From NCBI RefSeq assembly GCF_003269065.1, contig NZ_QLTA01000002.1, forward strand, positions 62,001 to 126,000: a stretch of DNA of 64,000 bases. Direction: 5' to 3'. This DNA is from Paracidovorax anthurii (lineage in GTDB: Bacteria > Pseudomonadota > Gammaproteobacteria > Burkholderiales > Burkholderiaceae_C). The position numbers and the translations under genes are program-made. The notes under the pieces were generated by a model. That model saw only the letters and a program-made list of their open reading frames with translations. It was not told the origin of the DNA and did not search any database. Shown here one piece after another: positions 1-9,109 of this stretch (position 1 is its first letter; each line of letters opens with the position of its first letter).

Positions 1-506
1 AGGCGGATGGCCGAGATCTCGCGGTGCTGCGGGTTGTTGATGTCGGTGCTGTCGTGGTAGAAGGCCGAGAGGGCGCCCACCAGGCCCGTCAGCACGGCCA
101 TCGGGTGCGCGTCGCGGCGGAAGCCGCGCAGGAAGAACTGCATCTGCTCGTTGACCATCGTGTGCTTGGTCACGCTGTCGCTGAATTCCTGCTTCTGCGT
201 TGCGTTGGGCAGTTCGCCCTTGAGCAGCAGGTAGCAGGTTTCGAGGTAGTCGCAGTTCGTGGCGAGCTGCTCGATGGGGTAGCCGCGGTAGAGCAGTTCG
301 CCCTTGTCGCCATCGATGTAGGTGATCGACGACTGGCAGGCGGCCGTGGACAGGAAGCCGGGGTCGTACGTGAACATACCCGTCTGGGCGTAGAGCTTGC
401 GGATGTCCACCACGTCCGGACCCACGCTGCCGTGGTACACGGGCAATTCCACGCTCGGGCTGCCATTGCTGAACGAGAGCGTTGCTTTGTTGTCTGCCAG
501 TTTCAT
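1..506 (-). CDS. gltA: Citrate synthase (N-terminal part; cut by window edge)
   Basis: Condenses oxaloacetate and acetyl-CoA to citrate, the entry step of the TCA cycle. The visible 168 residues start [12 protein letters not shown] and match the N-terminal part of hexameric type II citrate synthases, including the segments [20 protein letters not shown] and [12 protein letters not shown]. The catalytic His and Asp lie in the missing C-terminal part. The ATG at 506 starts 17 bases after the sdhE stop, so gltA is the last visible gene of the leftward sdhCDAB-sdhE-gltA series and is probably co-transcribed with it. No sign of damage; it simply runs off the left edge. Confidence 0.96.
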   Translation of the reverse strand, partial: MKLADNKATLSFSNGSPSVELPVYHGSVGPDVVDIRKLYAQTGMFTYDPGFLSTAACQSSITYIDGDKGELLYRGYPIEQLATNCDYLETCYLLLKGELPNATQKQEFSDSVTKHTMVNEQMQFFLRGFRRDAHPMAVLTGLVGALSAFYHDSTDINNPQHREISAIR

Positions 507-523
507 TTGAATTTCCTTCGTAG

Positions 524-817
524 TTAGCCCGCAAGCGGTGGAGTTGCCGGCGCGCGGCGGCGCAGCAGTTCGAGCACTGCCTTGACGTCCTCCGTATCGA
601 CTTCACCGGCGGGTTCCTTGCGCCGCAGCAGCAGGTCCAGCAGGTCGTTGTCGGAGAGATCCATCAGGGTGGTGATGCCCTGCGCCTGGCGATGCGTCAG
701 GCGGGAGCCATGGGTGGCGAAGAACTGCTCGATGAAGAGGTCGTTCTCCACCAGGCCCCGGCGGCAGCGCCACCGGAGCTTGGCGACTTCGCGGTCGTCG
801 AGCACGTCTTCTGCCAT
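524..817 (-). CDS. sdhE: Succinate dehydrogenase flavinylation/assembly factor SdhE
   Basis: Small cytoplasmic protein (97 residues) of the SdhE/SDHAF2 (DUF339) family, which promotes covalent attachment of FAD to SdhA. The family signature is visible near residues 14-25: basic residues followed by RGLVEND, equivalent to the RGxxE motif needed for flavinylation. The ATG at 817 lies 8 bases after the sdhB stop and gives the normal family length. Upstream codons in the same frame run into sdhB and are not used. Its place between sdhB and gltA is the standard one in beta-proteobacteria. Confidence 0.93.
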   Translation of the reverse strand: MAEDVLDDREVAKLRWRCRRGLVENDLFIEQFFATHGSRLTHRQAQGITTLMDLSDNDLLDLLLRRKEPAGEVDTEDVKAVLELLRRRAPATPPLAG

Positions 818-825
818 CGTCCAGG

Positions 826-1527
826 TCAGATGGCGCGGCGCACCATCAGTTCCTTGATCTTGCCGATGGCTTTCGTGGGGTTGAGTCCCTTGGGACACAC
901 ATCCACGCAGTTCATGATGGTGTGGCAGCGGAAGAGGCGGTAGGGGTCTTCGAGGTTGTCCAGGCGCGCGCCCGTGGCCTCGTCGCGGCTGTCGGCGATG
1001 AAGCGGTAGGCCTGCAGCAGGCCGGCGGGGCCCACGAACTTGTCGGGGTTCCACCAGAAGCTCGGGCAGCTCGTGGAGCAGCTCGCGCACAGGATGCACT
1101 CGTAGAGGCCGTTGAGCTCGTCGCGCTCCTCGGGGGACTGCAGGCGCTCCTTCTCGGGCGTGATGCCTTCCGTGATGAGGTAGGGCTTGATCGAGTGGTA
1201 CTGCTTGAAGAACTGCGTCATGTCCACGATCAGGTCGCGGATCACCGGCAGGCCCGGCAGGGGCTTGAGCACGATCGTGCCCTTGAGCGTGTTCATGTTG
1301 GTGAGGCACGCCAGGCCGTTCTTGCCGTTGATGTTCATCGCGTCGGAGCCGCACACCCCTTCGCGGCAGGAGCGGCGGAACGAGATGGTGGGGTCCTGTG
1401 CCTTGAGCTTGACCAGGGCGTCCAGCAGCATGCGCTCATGGCCGTCGAGTTCGATCTCGACGGTCTGCATGTAGGGCTTGGCGTCCTTGTCCGGGTCGTA
1501 GCGGTAGATTTGAAAGGTGCGCTTCAT
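826..1527 (-). CDS. sdhB: Succinate dehydrogenase iron-sulfur subunit
   Basis: Electron-transfer subunit of complex II (233 residues), on the cytoplasmic face of the inner membrane. All three cluster motifs are present in order: a plant-type [2Fe-2S] set ([20 protein letters not shown] followed by Cys), a [4Fe-4S] set ([12 protein letters not shown]), and a [3Fe-4S] set ([17 protein letters not shown]). It passes electrons from the SdhA FAD to the SdhCD quinone site. It sits 37 bases downstream of sdhA. Length and motifs are ordinary. Confidence 0.98.
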   Translation of the reverse strand: MKRTFQIYRYDPDKDAKPYMQTVEIELDGHERMLLDALVKLKAQDPTISFRRSCREGVCGSDAMNINGKNGLACLTNMNTLKGTIVLKPLPGLPVIRDLIVDMTQFFKQYHSIKPYLITEGITPEKERLQSPEERDELNGLYECILCASCSTSCPSFWWNPDKFVGPAGLLQAYRFIADSRDEATGARLDNLEDPYRLFRCHTIMNCVDVCPKGLNPTKAIGKIKELMVRRAI

Positions 1528-1564
1528 GGGTGTCTTCTCTCGTGAGGCTGCGTGAACGATGGGA

Positions 1565-3373
1565 TCAGAACGTGCGGACCTTGGGGGGCACGCTGTCCAC
1601 CGTCAGGGGCTTGAGGTTCACGGGCTTGTAGGTGAGGCCGTTGGTGGCGCTGTGCCACAGCGTGTGCTTCATCCATTCCTTGTCGTTGCGGCCCAGCGGG
1701 AATTCGGGGTGGTCGGCCGGGTGCTCGTAGTCGTACACCGTGTGGGCGCCGCGGCATTCCTTGCGCGCGGCGGCCGAGGTCATCGTGGCCTGGGCAACCT
1801 CGATGAGGTTGTCCACTTCCAGCGCTTCCATGCGGGCGGTGTTCCACACCTTGGACTTGTCCTTGAGGGTGATGGAGCCCACGCGCTCGCGGATGGCGTT
1901 GATCTTCACCACGCCCTCGTCCATGCCTTCCTGCGTGCGGAACACGCCGGCATGCTGCTGCATCGAGGCGCGGATGTCGCCCGCGATCTCCTGGGCATAG
2001 ATGCCCTGGTTCGAGTCCTGCAACTGGTTGAGGCGCGCCAGCGTGCGGTCGGCGCCGTCGGCGGGCAGGGGCTTGTGCTCGCCGCTCTTCTTGATCATCT
2101 CGACGATGTGGCGCCCGGCGGACTTGCCGAACACCAGCAGGTCGAGCAGCGAATTGGTGCCCAGGCGGTTGGCGCCGTGCACCGACACGCAGGAGCATTC
2201 GCCCACGGCATAGAGGCCGTTCACCACCTGGTTGTGCACGTCGCCGTTCTGGATCACGACCTGCCCGTTGATGTTGGTCGGGATGCCGCCCATCTGGTAG
2301 TGGATGGTGGGCACGACGGGAATGGGTTCCTTCGTGATGTCCACGTTGGCGAAGTTCACGCCGATCTCGTACACCGAGGGCAGGCGCTTGTGGATGGTGT
2401 CGGCGCCCAGGTGGTCGAGCTTGAGCAGCACGTAGTCCTTGTTGGGGCCGCAGCCACGGCCTTCCTTGATTTCCTGGTCCATCGAGCGCGAGACGAAGTC
2501 GCGCGGGGCCAGATCCTTCAGGGTGGGCGCGTAGCGCTCCATGAAGCGCTCGCCGTTGCTGTTGAGCAGGATGGCGCCTTCGCCGCGGCAGCCCTCGGTC
2601 AGCAGCACGCCCGCGCCGGCCACGCCGGTGGGGTGGAACTGCCAGAACTCCATGTCCTGCAGCGGGATGCCGGCGCGCGCGGCCATGCCGAGGCCGTCGC
2701 CGGTGTTGATGAAGGCGTTGGTGGAGGCCGCGAAGATGCGGCCCGCGCCGCCGGTGGCCAGCAGCACGGCCTTGGCCTGCAGGGCGTAGAGCTCGCCGGT
2801 TTCCAGCTCCAGCGCCGTCACGCCGACCACGTCGCCCGAGGCGTCGCGGATCAGGTCCAGGGCCATCCACTCGACGAAGAAGTTGGTCTTGGCCTTCACG
2901 TTCTGCTGGTAGAGCGTGTGCAGCATGGCGTGGCCGGTGCGGTCGGCCGCGGCGCAGGCGCGCTGCACGGGCTTCTCGCCGTAATTGGCGGTGTGGCCGC
3001 CGAAGGGGCGCTGGTAGATGGTGCCGTCGGGGTTGCGGTCGAACGGCATGCCGAAGTGTTCCAGCTCATACACCACCTTGGGTGCTTCGCGGCACATGAA
3101 CTCGATGGCGTCCTGGTCGCCCAGCCAGTCGGAGCCCTTGATGGTGTCGTAGAAGTGGTAGTGCCAGTTGTCTTCGCTCATGTTGCCCAGGGAGGCGGAG
3201 ACGCCGCCCTGGGCCGCCACGGTGTGCGAGCGCGTGGGGAAAACCTTGGAGAGCGAGGCCACGTTCAGGCCCGCGCGGGAGAGTTCGAGCGCGGCGCGCA
3301 TGCCGGAGCCGCCGGCGCCGACGATGACGACGTCGAACTTGCGCGTGGTGATGTTCGCTTTGGTGTAGCTCAT
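1565..3373 (-). CDS. sdhA: Succinate dehydrogenase flavoprotein subunit
   Basis: Catalytic subunit of complex II (602 residues), oxidising succinate to fumarate. The N-terminal dinucleotide motif is [15 protein letters not shown]. The histidine that carries covalent FAD lies in SHTVAAQGG. The active-site regions [20 protein letters not shown] and [13 protein letters not shown] are intact. I chose the ATG at 3373 ([14 protein letters not shown]) because it places the FAD motif at the usual distance from the N terminus; a longer reading would overlap sdhD. It lies 34 bases after sdhD and is followed by sdhB and the flavinylation factor gene sdhE. Confidence 0.98.
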   Translation of the reverse strand: MSYTKANITTRKFDVVIVGAGGSGMRAALELSRAGLNVASLSKVFPTRSHTVAAQGGVSASLGNMSEDNWHYHFYDTIKGSDWLGDQDAIEFMCREAPKVVYELEHFGMPFDRNPDGTIYQRPFGGHTANYGEKPVQRACAAADRTGHAMLHTLYQQNVKAKTNFFVEWMALDLIRDASGDVVGVTALELETGELYALQAKAVLLATGGAGRIFAASTNAFINTGDGLGMAARAGIPLQDMEFWQFHPTGVAGAGVLLTEGCRGEGAILLNSNGERFMERYAPTLKDLAPRDFVSRSMDQEIKEGRGCGPNKDYVLLKLDHLGADTIHKRLPSVYEIGVNFANVDITKEPIPVVPTIHYQMGGIPTNINGQVVIQNGDVHNQVVNGLYAVGECSCVSVHGANRLGTNSLLDLLVFGKSAGRHIVEMIKKSGEHKPLPADGADRTLARLNQLQDSNQGIYAQEIAGDIRASMQQHAGVFRTQEGMDEGVVKINAIRERVGSITLKDKSKVWNTARMEALEVDNLIEVAQATMTSAAARKECRGAHTVYDYEHPADHPEFPLGRNDKEWMKHTLWHSATNGLTYKPVNLKPLTVDSVPPKVRTF

Positions 3374-3407
3374 TGTTGTGTGCTCTTTCAGTCGCGGGGG
3401 AATCGGG

Positions 3408-3773
3408 TCAGAGGCGCCAGAGGATCTGGATGCCCCAGCCGGCGCAGCCGACGAGCCAGAAGATCGTGATCGCTTGCAGTGCCAGGCGCAGGCCGACGGG
3501 CTGGACGTAGTCCATCCACACGTCGCGCATGCCCACCCAGGCATGCCAGGCCAGGCCGACGATGACGGAGAACGTGAGCACCTTCATCCACTGCGCGGAG
3601 AAGATGGCGGCCCAGCGGTCGTAGCCGATGGGGCCCTTGGTGAGCACCAGCTGGGCCAGCAGCACGAAGGTGAAGACGGCCATCAGGGCCGCGGTGACGC
3701 GCTGGCTGAGCCAGTCGCGCAAGCCGTAGTGGGCACCGACGACGGTGCGCTTGGAGCCGTAGTTCACGGACAT
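3408..3773 (-). CDS. sdhD: Succinate dehydrogenase membrane anchor subunit D
   Basis: Second membrane anchor of complex II (121 residues), forming the ubiquinone pocket and haem b site with SdhC. Three hydrophobic segments are visible (about residues 25-47, 60-80 and 95-117). The segment HYGLRDWLSQRVTAALMAVF begins the first helix, as in proteobacterial SdhD. The ATG at 3773 (MSVNYGSKRTVVGAHYG) is preceded by a GGAT/GGGGGA-like stretch. It lies between sdhC (50-base gap) and sdhA (34-base gap). Confidence 0.94.
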   Translation of the reverse strand: MSVNYGSKRTVVGAHYGLRDWLSQRVTAALMAVFTFVLLAQLVLTKGPIGYDRWAAIFSAQWMKVLTFSVIVGLAWHAWVGMRDVWMDYVQPVGLRLALQAITIFWLVGCAGWGIQILWRL

Positions 3774-3823
3774 GGGGGAATCCTTGGAATCGTGGAAAGA
3801 GGGGAGGGCGTGCGCCGGGCCGG

Positions 3824-4258
3824 TCAGTACAGGCCGAAGAGCTTCGCGCCGAGGACCAGCGTGAGGGCGATGCTGATCGCGAGGGTGGCGGTGGCCGACT
3901 TGCGGCCGAATTCCTTGCTCACGGCGTCGTGGCTCACGTCCATCCAGAGGTGGCGCAGGCCGGCGGTGAGGTGGTGCAGGTAGGCCCAGATCAGGGCCAG
4001 CACCACGAGCTTGACGAACCATCCGGGAACGAAGCCCAGGCCCGCCGTGAAGGCCGAGGTGAACTTGCCGAACGAGATTTCCGAGGACACGGAGGTGTCG
4101 AACATCCACAGCACGAAAGGCAGCAGCAGCAGCATGATCACGCCGCTGACGCGGTGCAGGATGGAGACCCAGGCCGCAGGGGCCATGCGGTAGGTGGGCA
4201 AGTCCTTGAGGGCGTTGATGTTGCGGAATTCAGGCCGCTTTTTTGCGATCTCGGTCAT
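3824..4258 (-). CDS. sdhC: Succinate dehydrogenase cytochrome b556 subunit
   Basis: First gene of the leftward complex II series (144 residues). It resembles SdhC: an N-terminal RPEFRNINALKDLPTYRMAP segment, then WVSILHRVSGVIMLLLLPF, where the SxLHRxSG motif contributes to the quinone site, and two more membrane helices with HHLTAGLRHLWMD, whose His region is the haem ligand area. It anchors SdhAB to the membrane. The upstream gap to the GntR gene is AT-rich with an 11-base TTGCA-A-TGCAA palindrome (4324-4334) and is the likely promoter region. Confidence 0.95.
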   Translation of the reverse strand: MTEIAKKRPEFRNINALKDLPTYRMAPAAWVSILHRVSGVIMLLLLPFVLWMFDTSVSSEISFGKFTSAFTAGLGFVPGWFVKLVVLALIWAYLHHLTAGLRHLWMDVSHDAVSKEFGRKSATATLAISIALTLVLGAKLFGLY

Positions 4259-4402
4259 GGCGGTGGCTTTCGTGGATGTAACTGCGTTGTAATTTCGCGC
4301 AGGCGAAACAGCCCAAAATTCTATTGCAATGCAACAACGACGGGTTTGTGGGTACTACGATTTCCATCGCGGGCGATCTGGAGGGGCCCGCCGCGGGTGC
4401 CA

Positions 4403-5194
4403 TCACTGCAGTGCATTGTGGTAATGGTGGGTATCGGTTCGATACAGCCCCCGGCGTAACTCCATGGGAACGTCGTTGTAGGTGTAGGCGATGCGCTCCA
4501 CGCTCAGCAGGGGCGTGCCGGCATCGATGCCCAGCAGCGCGGCCTGGCCGGCATCGGGCAGCACGGCGCGGATCTTCTCGTCGGCGCGGACCATGCGCAC
4601 GCCGAAGTCGATCTCGAACATGGCGTAGGTGGGGCCGGGGTAGTCGGCCATCCGCTCGGCGGTGAGGCCCTTGAAGGCCTGGCCCGGCAGCCAGATGTCC
4701 TCCAGGATGGTGGGCACCTCGGCGAAGGAGAGGATGCGCCGGGCCGTCACCACGGCATCGCCGCTGCGCAGGGCGAGGGCCCGGGCGATGTCGGCGCTGG
4801 CGCGCAGGCGGCGGCATTCGATGATCCGGCGCTGGGCGGGGCCCTCGGTGTCCGCGTCGCCGACGTCCGGCTGCAGCTTGAGGAAGCGGTACTGCACGTG
4901 GCGCTCGGCGTGGGTGGCGACGAAGGTGCCCTTGCCCTGGCGGCGCATCACGAGGTTCTCGGCCGCCAGCTCGTCGATGGCCTTGCGCACGGTGCCCTGG
5001 CTCACGCGGAAGCGGGCCGCGAGGTCCATCTCGCTCGGGATGGCCTCCCCGGGTTTCCATTCGCCGTGCTGCAGGCTCTGCAGGATCAGCCCCTTGATCT
5101 GCTGGTAGAGGGGGCTGAAGGCCGGCGTGGCCGCGCCCGTGCCGCCGGCCGGTGGGGCGGGGCTGTCGGGCGTGGTGGCCGGAGGGGAGGACAT
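4403..5194 (-). CDS. GntR-family regulator with UTRA ligand domain (HutC subfamily)
   Basis: Transcription factor of 263 residues. A winged helix-turn-helix (about 29-95, LYQQIKGLILQSL to GKGTFVATH) is followed by a UTRA small-molecule domain (about 115-255). The recognition helix is RFRVSQGTVRKAIDEL. The ATG at 5194 (MSSPPATT) was preferred to one 28 codons upstream because the extra residues are unconserved-looking and would extend into the operator region. It lies between the sdh operon and divergent mdh, and a palindrome sits in the mdh intergenic region, so control of TCA genes is the likely role. The ligand is unknown; a TCA intermediate is a guess. Confidence 0.9.
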   Translation of the reverse strand: MSSPPATTPDSPAPPAGGTGAATPAFSPLYQQIKGLILQSLQHGEWKPGEAIPSEMDLAARFRVSQGTVRKAIDELAAENLVMRRQGKGTFVATHAERHVQYRFLKLQPDVGDADTEGPAQRRIIECRRLRASADIARALALRSGDAVVTARRILSFAEVPTILEDIWLPGQAFKGLTAERMADYPGPTYAMFEIDFGVRMVRADEKIRAVLPDAGQAALLGIDAGTPLLSVERIAYTYNDVPMELRRGLYRTDTHHYHNALQ

Positions 5195-5279
5195 GCGGAT
5201 CGTGGGCGGCTCGAAAAAATGGGTGGCCGTGGCCCGCCCGCGGTCGGGCGAGCCCGGGCTCCGGGTGGCTCGGATCATA

Positions 5280-5299
5280 TCTTATATAAGACATAAGAC
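5280..5299. promoter_or_regulatory. Palindromic operator candidate for the GntR regulator
   Basis: TCTTATATAAGA (5280-5291) is a perfect 12-base palindrome in otherwise GC-rich DNA. The half-site ATAAGAC is then repeated directly (5286-5292 and 5293-5299). It ends four bases before the -35 of the inferred mdh promoter and lies upstream of the divergent GntR gene, so it could serve autoregulation and mdh control together. Assignment to this GntR protein is inference from position and symmetry. Confidence 0.6.
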
Positions 5300-5302
5300 A
5301 AA

Positions 5303-5332
5303 TTGACCCTGGCCGCTTTTCGGCGGTACACT
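5303..5332 (+). promoter_or_regulatory. Predicted sigma-70 promoter of mdh
   Basis: TTGACC (5303-5308), an 18-base spacer, and TACACT (5327-5332) fit a sigma-70 promoter reading toward mdh, with a leader of roughly 90 bases. The -35 directly follows the operator candidate at 5280-5299, so a bound repressor would plausibly hinder polymerase. Confidence 0.5.
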
Positions 5333-5429
5333 CGGCAGTTGTTTTGCAGGGCACGGCGGCTGGGATCGACCGGCGCCGGCGCGCCCTGTGCCGACACCCG
5401 TTCATTCCCTCTCTTCTGGAGTTTTCCTC

Positions 5430-6416
5430 ATGAGCAAGAAGCCCGTCCGCGTTGCCGTCACCGGCGCAGCCGGCCAAATTGGTTACGCACTGCTGTTCCG
5501 TATCGCCTCCGGCGAAATGCTCGGCAAGGACCAGCCCGTCATCCTGCAACTGCTCGAAATCCCCGACGAGAAGGCCCAGAAGGCACTCAAGGGCGTGATC
5601 ATGGAGCTGGAAGACTGCGCCTTCCCGCTGCTGGCCGGCATCGAGGCGCACAGCGATCCGCTGGCCGCCTTCAAGGACACCGACTACGCGCTGCTCGTGG
5701 GCGCCCGCCCCCGCGGCCCCGGCATGGAGCGCGCCGACCTGCTGGCCGCCAACGCCCAGATCTTCACGGCCCAGGGCAAGGCGCTGAACGCCGTCGCATC
5801 GCGCAACGTGAAGGTGCTGGTGGTGGGCAACCCCGCCAACACCAACGCCTACATCGCCATGAAGTCGGCCCCCGACCTGCCGGCCAAGAATTTCACCGCC
5901 ATGCTGCGCCTGGACCACAACCGCGCGGCCAGCCAGATCGCCGCCAAGACGGGTGGCAAGGTCGGCGAGATCGAGAAGCTCACCGTCTGGGGCAACCACT
6001 CGCCCACGATGTATGCCGACTACCGCTTCGCCACCATCGGCGGCAAGTCGGTGAAGGACGCCATCAACGACCAGGTCTGGAACGCCGACGTGTTCCTGCC
6101 CACCGTGGGCAAGCGCGGCGCGGCCATCATCGAGGCGCGCGGCCTGTCCTCCGCCGCATCGGCTGCCAACGCCGCCATCGACCACGTGCGCGACTGGGCC
6201 CTGGGCTCCAACGGCAAGTGGGTCACCATGGGCGTGCCGTCCAAGGGTGAGTACGGCATTCCCGAAGGCATCGTGTTCGGCTTCCCGGTCACCACCGAGA
6301 ACGGCGAATACAAGATCGTCGAAGGCCTGGAAATCGACGCCTTCAGCCAGGAGCGCATCAACAAGACCCTGGCCGAGCTGCAAGGCGAGCAGGACGGCGT
6401 GAAGCACCTGCTGTAA
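5430..6416 (+). CDS. mdh: Malate dehydrogenase (NAD-dependent)
   Basis: Oxidises malate to oxaloacetate in the TCA cycle (328 residues). The N-terminal Rossmann motif [19 protein letters not shown], the substrate/cofactor segment [16 protein letters not shown], and the catalytic loop [15 protein letters not shown] are typical of the LDH-like cytosolic-type MDH found in beta-proteobacteria. The ATG at 5430 is preceded by a TCTGGAG Shine-Dalgarno sequence; an upstream in-frame ATG would add an unconserved tail and lies before the RBS. It is divergent from the GntR gene and followed 31 bases later by tam. Confidence 0.97.
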   Translation: MSKKPVRVAVTGAAGQIGYALLFRIASGEMLGKDQPVILQLLEIPDEKAQKALKGVIMELEDCAFPLLAGIEAHSDPLAAFKDTDYALLVGARPRGPGMERADLLAANAQIFTAQGKALNAVASRNVKVLVVGNPANTNAYIAMKSAPDLPAKNFTAMLRLDHNRAASQIAAKTGGKVGEIEKLTVWGNHSPTMYADYRFATIGGKSVKDAINDQVWNADVFLPTVGKRGAAIIEARGLSSAASAANAAIDHVRDWALGSNGKWVTMGVPSKGEYGIPEGIVFGFPVTTENGEYKIVEGLEIDAFSQERINKTLAELQGEQDGVKHLL

Positions 6417-6447
6417 GCGGCCCGCCGGCTGCCGCGACCCCCCACGC

Positions 6448-7233
6448 ATGACGTCCATGCACGACTGGAACCCTGCGCTCTACCGCCGTTTCGAGGACGA
6501 GCGCACGCGTCCGGCCCATGAACTGCTCGCGCGGGTGCCGCTGCCCGCGGCATCGCGCGTGGTGGACCTGGGGTGCGGCCCCGGCAATTCGACCGAGCTG
6601 CTGGCGCGGCGCTTTCCGCAGGCGCACGTGGCCGGCATCGATACGTCCGCCGCCATGCTGCAGAGCGCCCGCGAGCGCCTGCCGGCGGCGGAATTCCTGC
6701 AGGCCGACATCGCGCACTGGGCACCCGCCGAGGCGCCCGACCTGATCTATGCCAACGCCTCCCTCCAATGGGTGGGTGGGCACGAATCCCTGATCCCGAG
6801 GCTTTTCGCGGCGCTGGCGCCGGGTGGCGTGCTGGCCATCCAGATGCCGGACAACCGCGAGGAGCCCTCGCACCGCCTGATGCGCGAGGTCGCCGCGCAG
6901 GCCCCGTGGCGCGATGCCATCGGGGACGTCGCGGCCCTGCGCACGCGCATCCTCGGCATCGCCGACTATTACGACCTGCTCGCGCCCCGGGCGCAGGGCG
7001 TCGATGTGTGGCACACCGTGTACCAGCATGCCATGCCCTCGGCCGCCGCCATCGTGGAATGGGTGCGCGGCACGGGGCTCAAGCCCTTCGTCGATCCGCT
7101 GGCCGATGGCGCGCGCGCCGGCTTCCTGGCCGAGTACGAGCGCCGCATCGATGCGGCTTATCCCGCCCGCGCGGACGGCCGGCGCCTGCTGGCGTTCCCG
7201 CGCATGTTCATCGTGGCGAGGCGTTCTGCATGA
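6448..7233 (+). CDS. tam: Trans-aconitate 2-methyltransferase
   Basis: SAM-dependent methyltransferase of 261 residues, closely resembling Tam: the start [20 protein letters not shown] and motif [16 protein letters not shown] are diagnostic, and [10 protein letters not shown] and [13 protein letters not shown] follow. Tam methylates trans-aconitate, a spontaneous isomer of cis-aconitate that inhibits aconitase, so a place inside a TCA cluster with acnB makes sense. The start may be the ATG at 6448 or the one three codons later. Its TGA overlaps the ATG of the next gene (ATGA), implying translational coupling. Confidence 0.9.
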   Translation: MTSMHDWNPALYRRFEDERTRPAHELLARVPLPAASRVVDLGCGPGNSTELLARRFPQAHVAGIDTSAAMLQSARERLPAAEFLQADIAHWAPAEAPDLIYANASLQWVGGHESLIPRLFAALAPGGVLAIQMPDNREEPSHRLMREVAAQAPWRDAIGDVAALRTRILGIADYYDLLAPRAQGVDVWHTVYQHAMPSAAAIVEWVRGTGLKPFVDPLADGARAGFLAEYERRIDAAYPARADGRRLLAFPRMFIVARRSA

Positions 7234-8249
7234 ATGCCCCGGCGGCCGTTTCCCTCCATCCCGCCGAGGTGCTGCTGGGCGCCCAGGCGGCGTCCTCGCG
7301 CCTGCCCGTGTGCGACCACTACAGCGGCGTGGAGGCTCGGATGCGCAAGAGCCTGCAGTTGCAGGCCGACATGGCCGCCGAGTTCGGCCGCTGCGTGTTC
7401 GACGTCACCCTCGATTGCGAGGACGGTGCTCCGGCTGGGCTGGAGCGCGAGCATGCCGCGCTGGTCGCGGCGCTGGCGCGCGGTGCGCACGACGGCGCCC
7501 GCGTGGCCGCGCGCGTGCACACCGTGGACCATCCCGCGTTCGCGGGCGACGTCGCCACCATCGCCGGCGAGGCCGGCCACCGGCTCTGCCACCTCATGGT
7601 GCCCAAGGTCGAGTCGGTGGACGACGTGCTGCGCGCCGAGCGGGCCCTGGACGCGGCCGGTGCGCGCCACCTGCCCCTGCACGTGCTCATCGAGTCACCC
7701 GCCGCCGTGCAGCGCGCCTTCGAGATCGCCGCCCATCCGCGCGTGGAGTCGATCAGCTTCGGGCTGATGGATTTCGTCTCCGCGCACGGCGGCGCCATTC
7801 CCGCGCAGGCCATGGGAGCCCAGGGCCAGTTCGCGCACCCGCTGGTGGTGCGCGCCAAACTGGAGATCGCGGCCGCCTGCCATGCGCACAGCAAGGTGCC
7901 ATCGCATTGCGTGGTGACCGAGTTCAGCGATGCGCAGGCCCTGCGCGCCGCCGCCGGCCGCGCAGCGCGCGAGCTGGGCTACACCCGCATGTGGAGCATC
8001 CACCCCGGCCAGATCCGTCCCATCCTGGAGGCCTTCGCGCCGGCGCAGGACGAGATCGCCCAGGCCGCCGCCATCGTTTCCGCCGCCGAGCGCGCTGCAT
8101 GGGCTCCCATCAGCGTGGACGGCGTTCTGCACGACCGCGCCAGCTACCGCTATTTCTGGCAGGTGCTGGAGCGTGCACACCAGACCGGCCGCGCGCTGCC
8201 TCCGGCGGCGCGGGCCTGGTTCGATTCCACCGCGCCAGGGGCCGCCTGA
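7230..8249 (+). CDS. HpcH/HpaI aldolase / citrate lyase beta-like (CitE-like) protein
   Basis: 339 residues of the CitE-like TIM-barrel superfamily. Visible segments are [14 protein letters not shown] (acidic metal/phosphate region), [32 protein letters not shown] (conserved Glu) and [12 protein letters not shown] near the C terminus. Family members cleave or form acyl-CoA adducts (citramalyl-, malyl- or citryl-CoA). No citD or citF partners are nearby, so true citrate lyase is unlikely. The start overlaps the tam stop by four bases, tying it to the TCA cluster. Exact substrate unknown. Confidence 0.85.
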   Translation: MNAPAAVSLHPAEVLLGAQAASSRLPVCDHYSGVEARMRKSLQLQADMAAEFGRCVFDVTLDCEDGAPAGLEREHAALVAALARGAHDGARVAARVHTVDHPAFAGDVATIAGEAGHRLCHLMVPKVESVDDVLRAERALDAAGARHLPLHVLIESPAAVQRAFEIAAHPRVESISFGLMDFVSAHGGAIPAQAMGAQGQFAHPLVVRAKLEIAAACHAHSKVPSHCVVTEFSDAQALRAAAGRAARELGYTRMWSIHPGQIRPILEAFAPAQDEIAQAAAIVSAAERAAWAPISVDGVLHDRASYRYFWQVLERAHQTGRALPPAARAWFDSTAPGAA

Positions 8250-8311
8250 CCCGTGTTCCTGTGGCTGTCGCCTTTTCCCGTCCCCACGCTCTCTCCCTTG
8301 CAGGAGTCCCC

Positions 8312-9010
8312 ATGAAAAATCTCGCCGCTTCCGCTCTGATGCTGCTGGCTCCTGCCCTGGTGATGGCGCAGGATGCTCCCGCGTCCACGACCAAGCCCGC
8401 CGCTGCCAAGACGGCGACGAAGGCCACCGCCAAGGCCGAAGGCAGCTCCGCCGCCAAGCCGGCGGCCAAGGCCAAGACCGCTGCGTCCAAGGCGTCGGAG
8501 TCCAAGTCCACGACGGTGGCCAAGGCCAAGCCCCAGAGCAGCCGCGCGCAGCTCAAGAGCGCGACCAACCAGGTGGCCTCGGGGCTCATCGCGGCCGAGG
8601 CGGCCCTGAGCCCCGCCGAGCTGGCGATCGCCGAGCGCGTGCACACGGGCCACATCGCCTGCGAGCTGGGCGCCTCGGTGGACATCGCCGCGGACCCCAA
8701 GTCGCCCGGCTACTTTCACGTCGCCGGCAAGGGCTTCAACTACCGCATGACGCCCGTCGCCACCAGCACGGGCGCGGTGCGCCTGGAAGACGCGAAGGCC
8801 GGCGCCGTGTGGATCCAGATCGCCAACAAATCCATGCTCATGAACCAGAAGCTCGGCCAGCGCCTGGCCGACGAGTGCATGAGCCCGCAGCAGGTCGCCG
8901 TGACCGAATCCATCCGCAAGAACCCGCAGCCGGGCCTGCTGGATGCGCCGGCGCCTGCCGCGCCCGCAGCGGCCACCGCGCCGGCCGCCGCCGAGGCACC
9001 GGCCAAGTAA
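8312..9010 (+). CDS. Exported Lys/Ala-rich protein of unknown function
   Basis: 232 residues. A clear signal peptide (MKNLAASALMLLAPALVMAQD) is followed by a histone H1-like stretch of Ala, Lys, Ser and Thr (about 22-85). Then comes a compact domain (about 90-205) beginning LSPAELAIAERVHTGHIACELG and containing two Cys (in IACELG and DECMSP), and an Ala/Pro-rich tail. I do not recognise the domain. It has a good RBS (GGAG at 8303) and sits between the CitE-like gene and acnB in the same orientation. Probably a periplasmic protein; a link to acnB is suggested only by position. Confidence 0.8.
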   Translation: MKNLAASALMLLAPALVMAQDAPASTTKPAAAKTATKATAKAEGSSAAKPAAKAKTAASKASESKSTTVAKAKPQSSRAQLKSATNQVASGLIAAEAALSPAELAIAERVHTGHIACELGASVDIAADPKSPGYFHVAGKGFNYRMTPVATSTGAVRLEDAKAGAVWIQIANKSMLMNQKLGQRLADECMSPQQVAVTESIRKNPQPGLLDAPAPAAPAAATAPAAAEAPAK

Positions 9011-9109
9011 GCAGCTGCGAGAAAACGAAGCGGGCGGTGCGCACCCTGGCACCGCCGGCTGGAGCCGCCCCCTTAGAAATCCAACGAACGAAACCCACCG
9101 GAGAACACC

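Noticed and set aside
1559-3469. A 636-codon plus-strand frame across sdhA
   Set aside because: Shadow frame of sdhA, with His/Val/Gly-rich composition and no domain.
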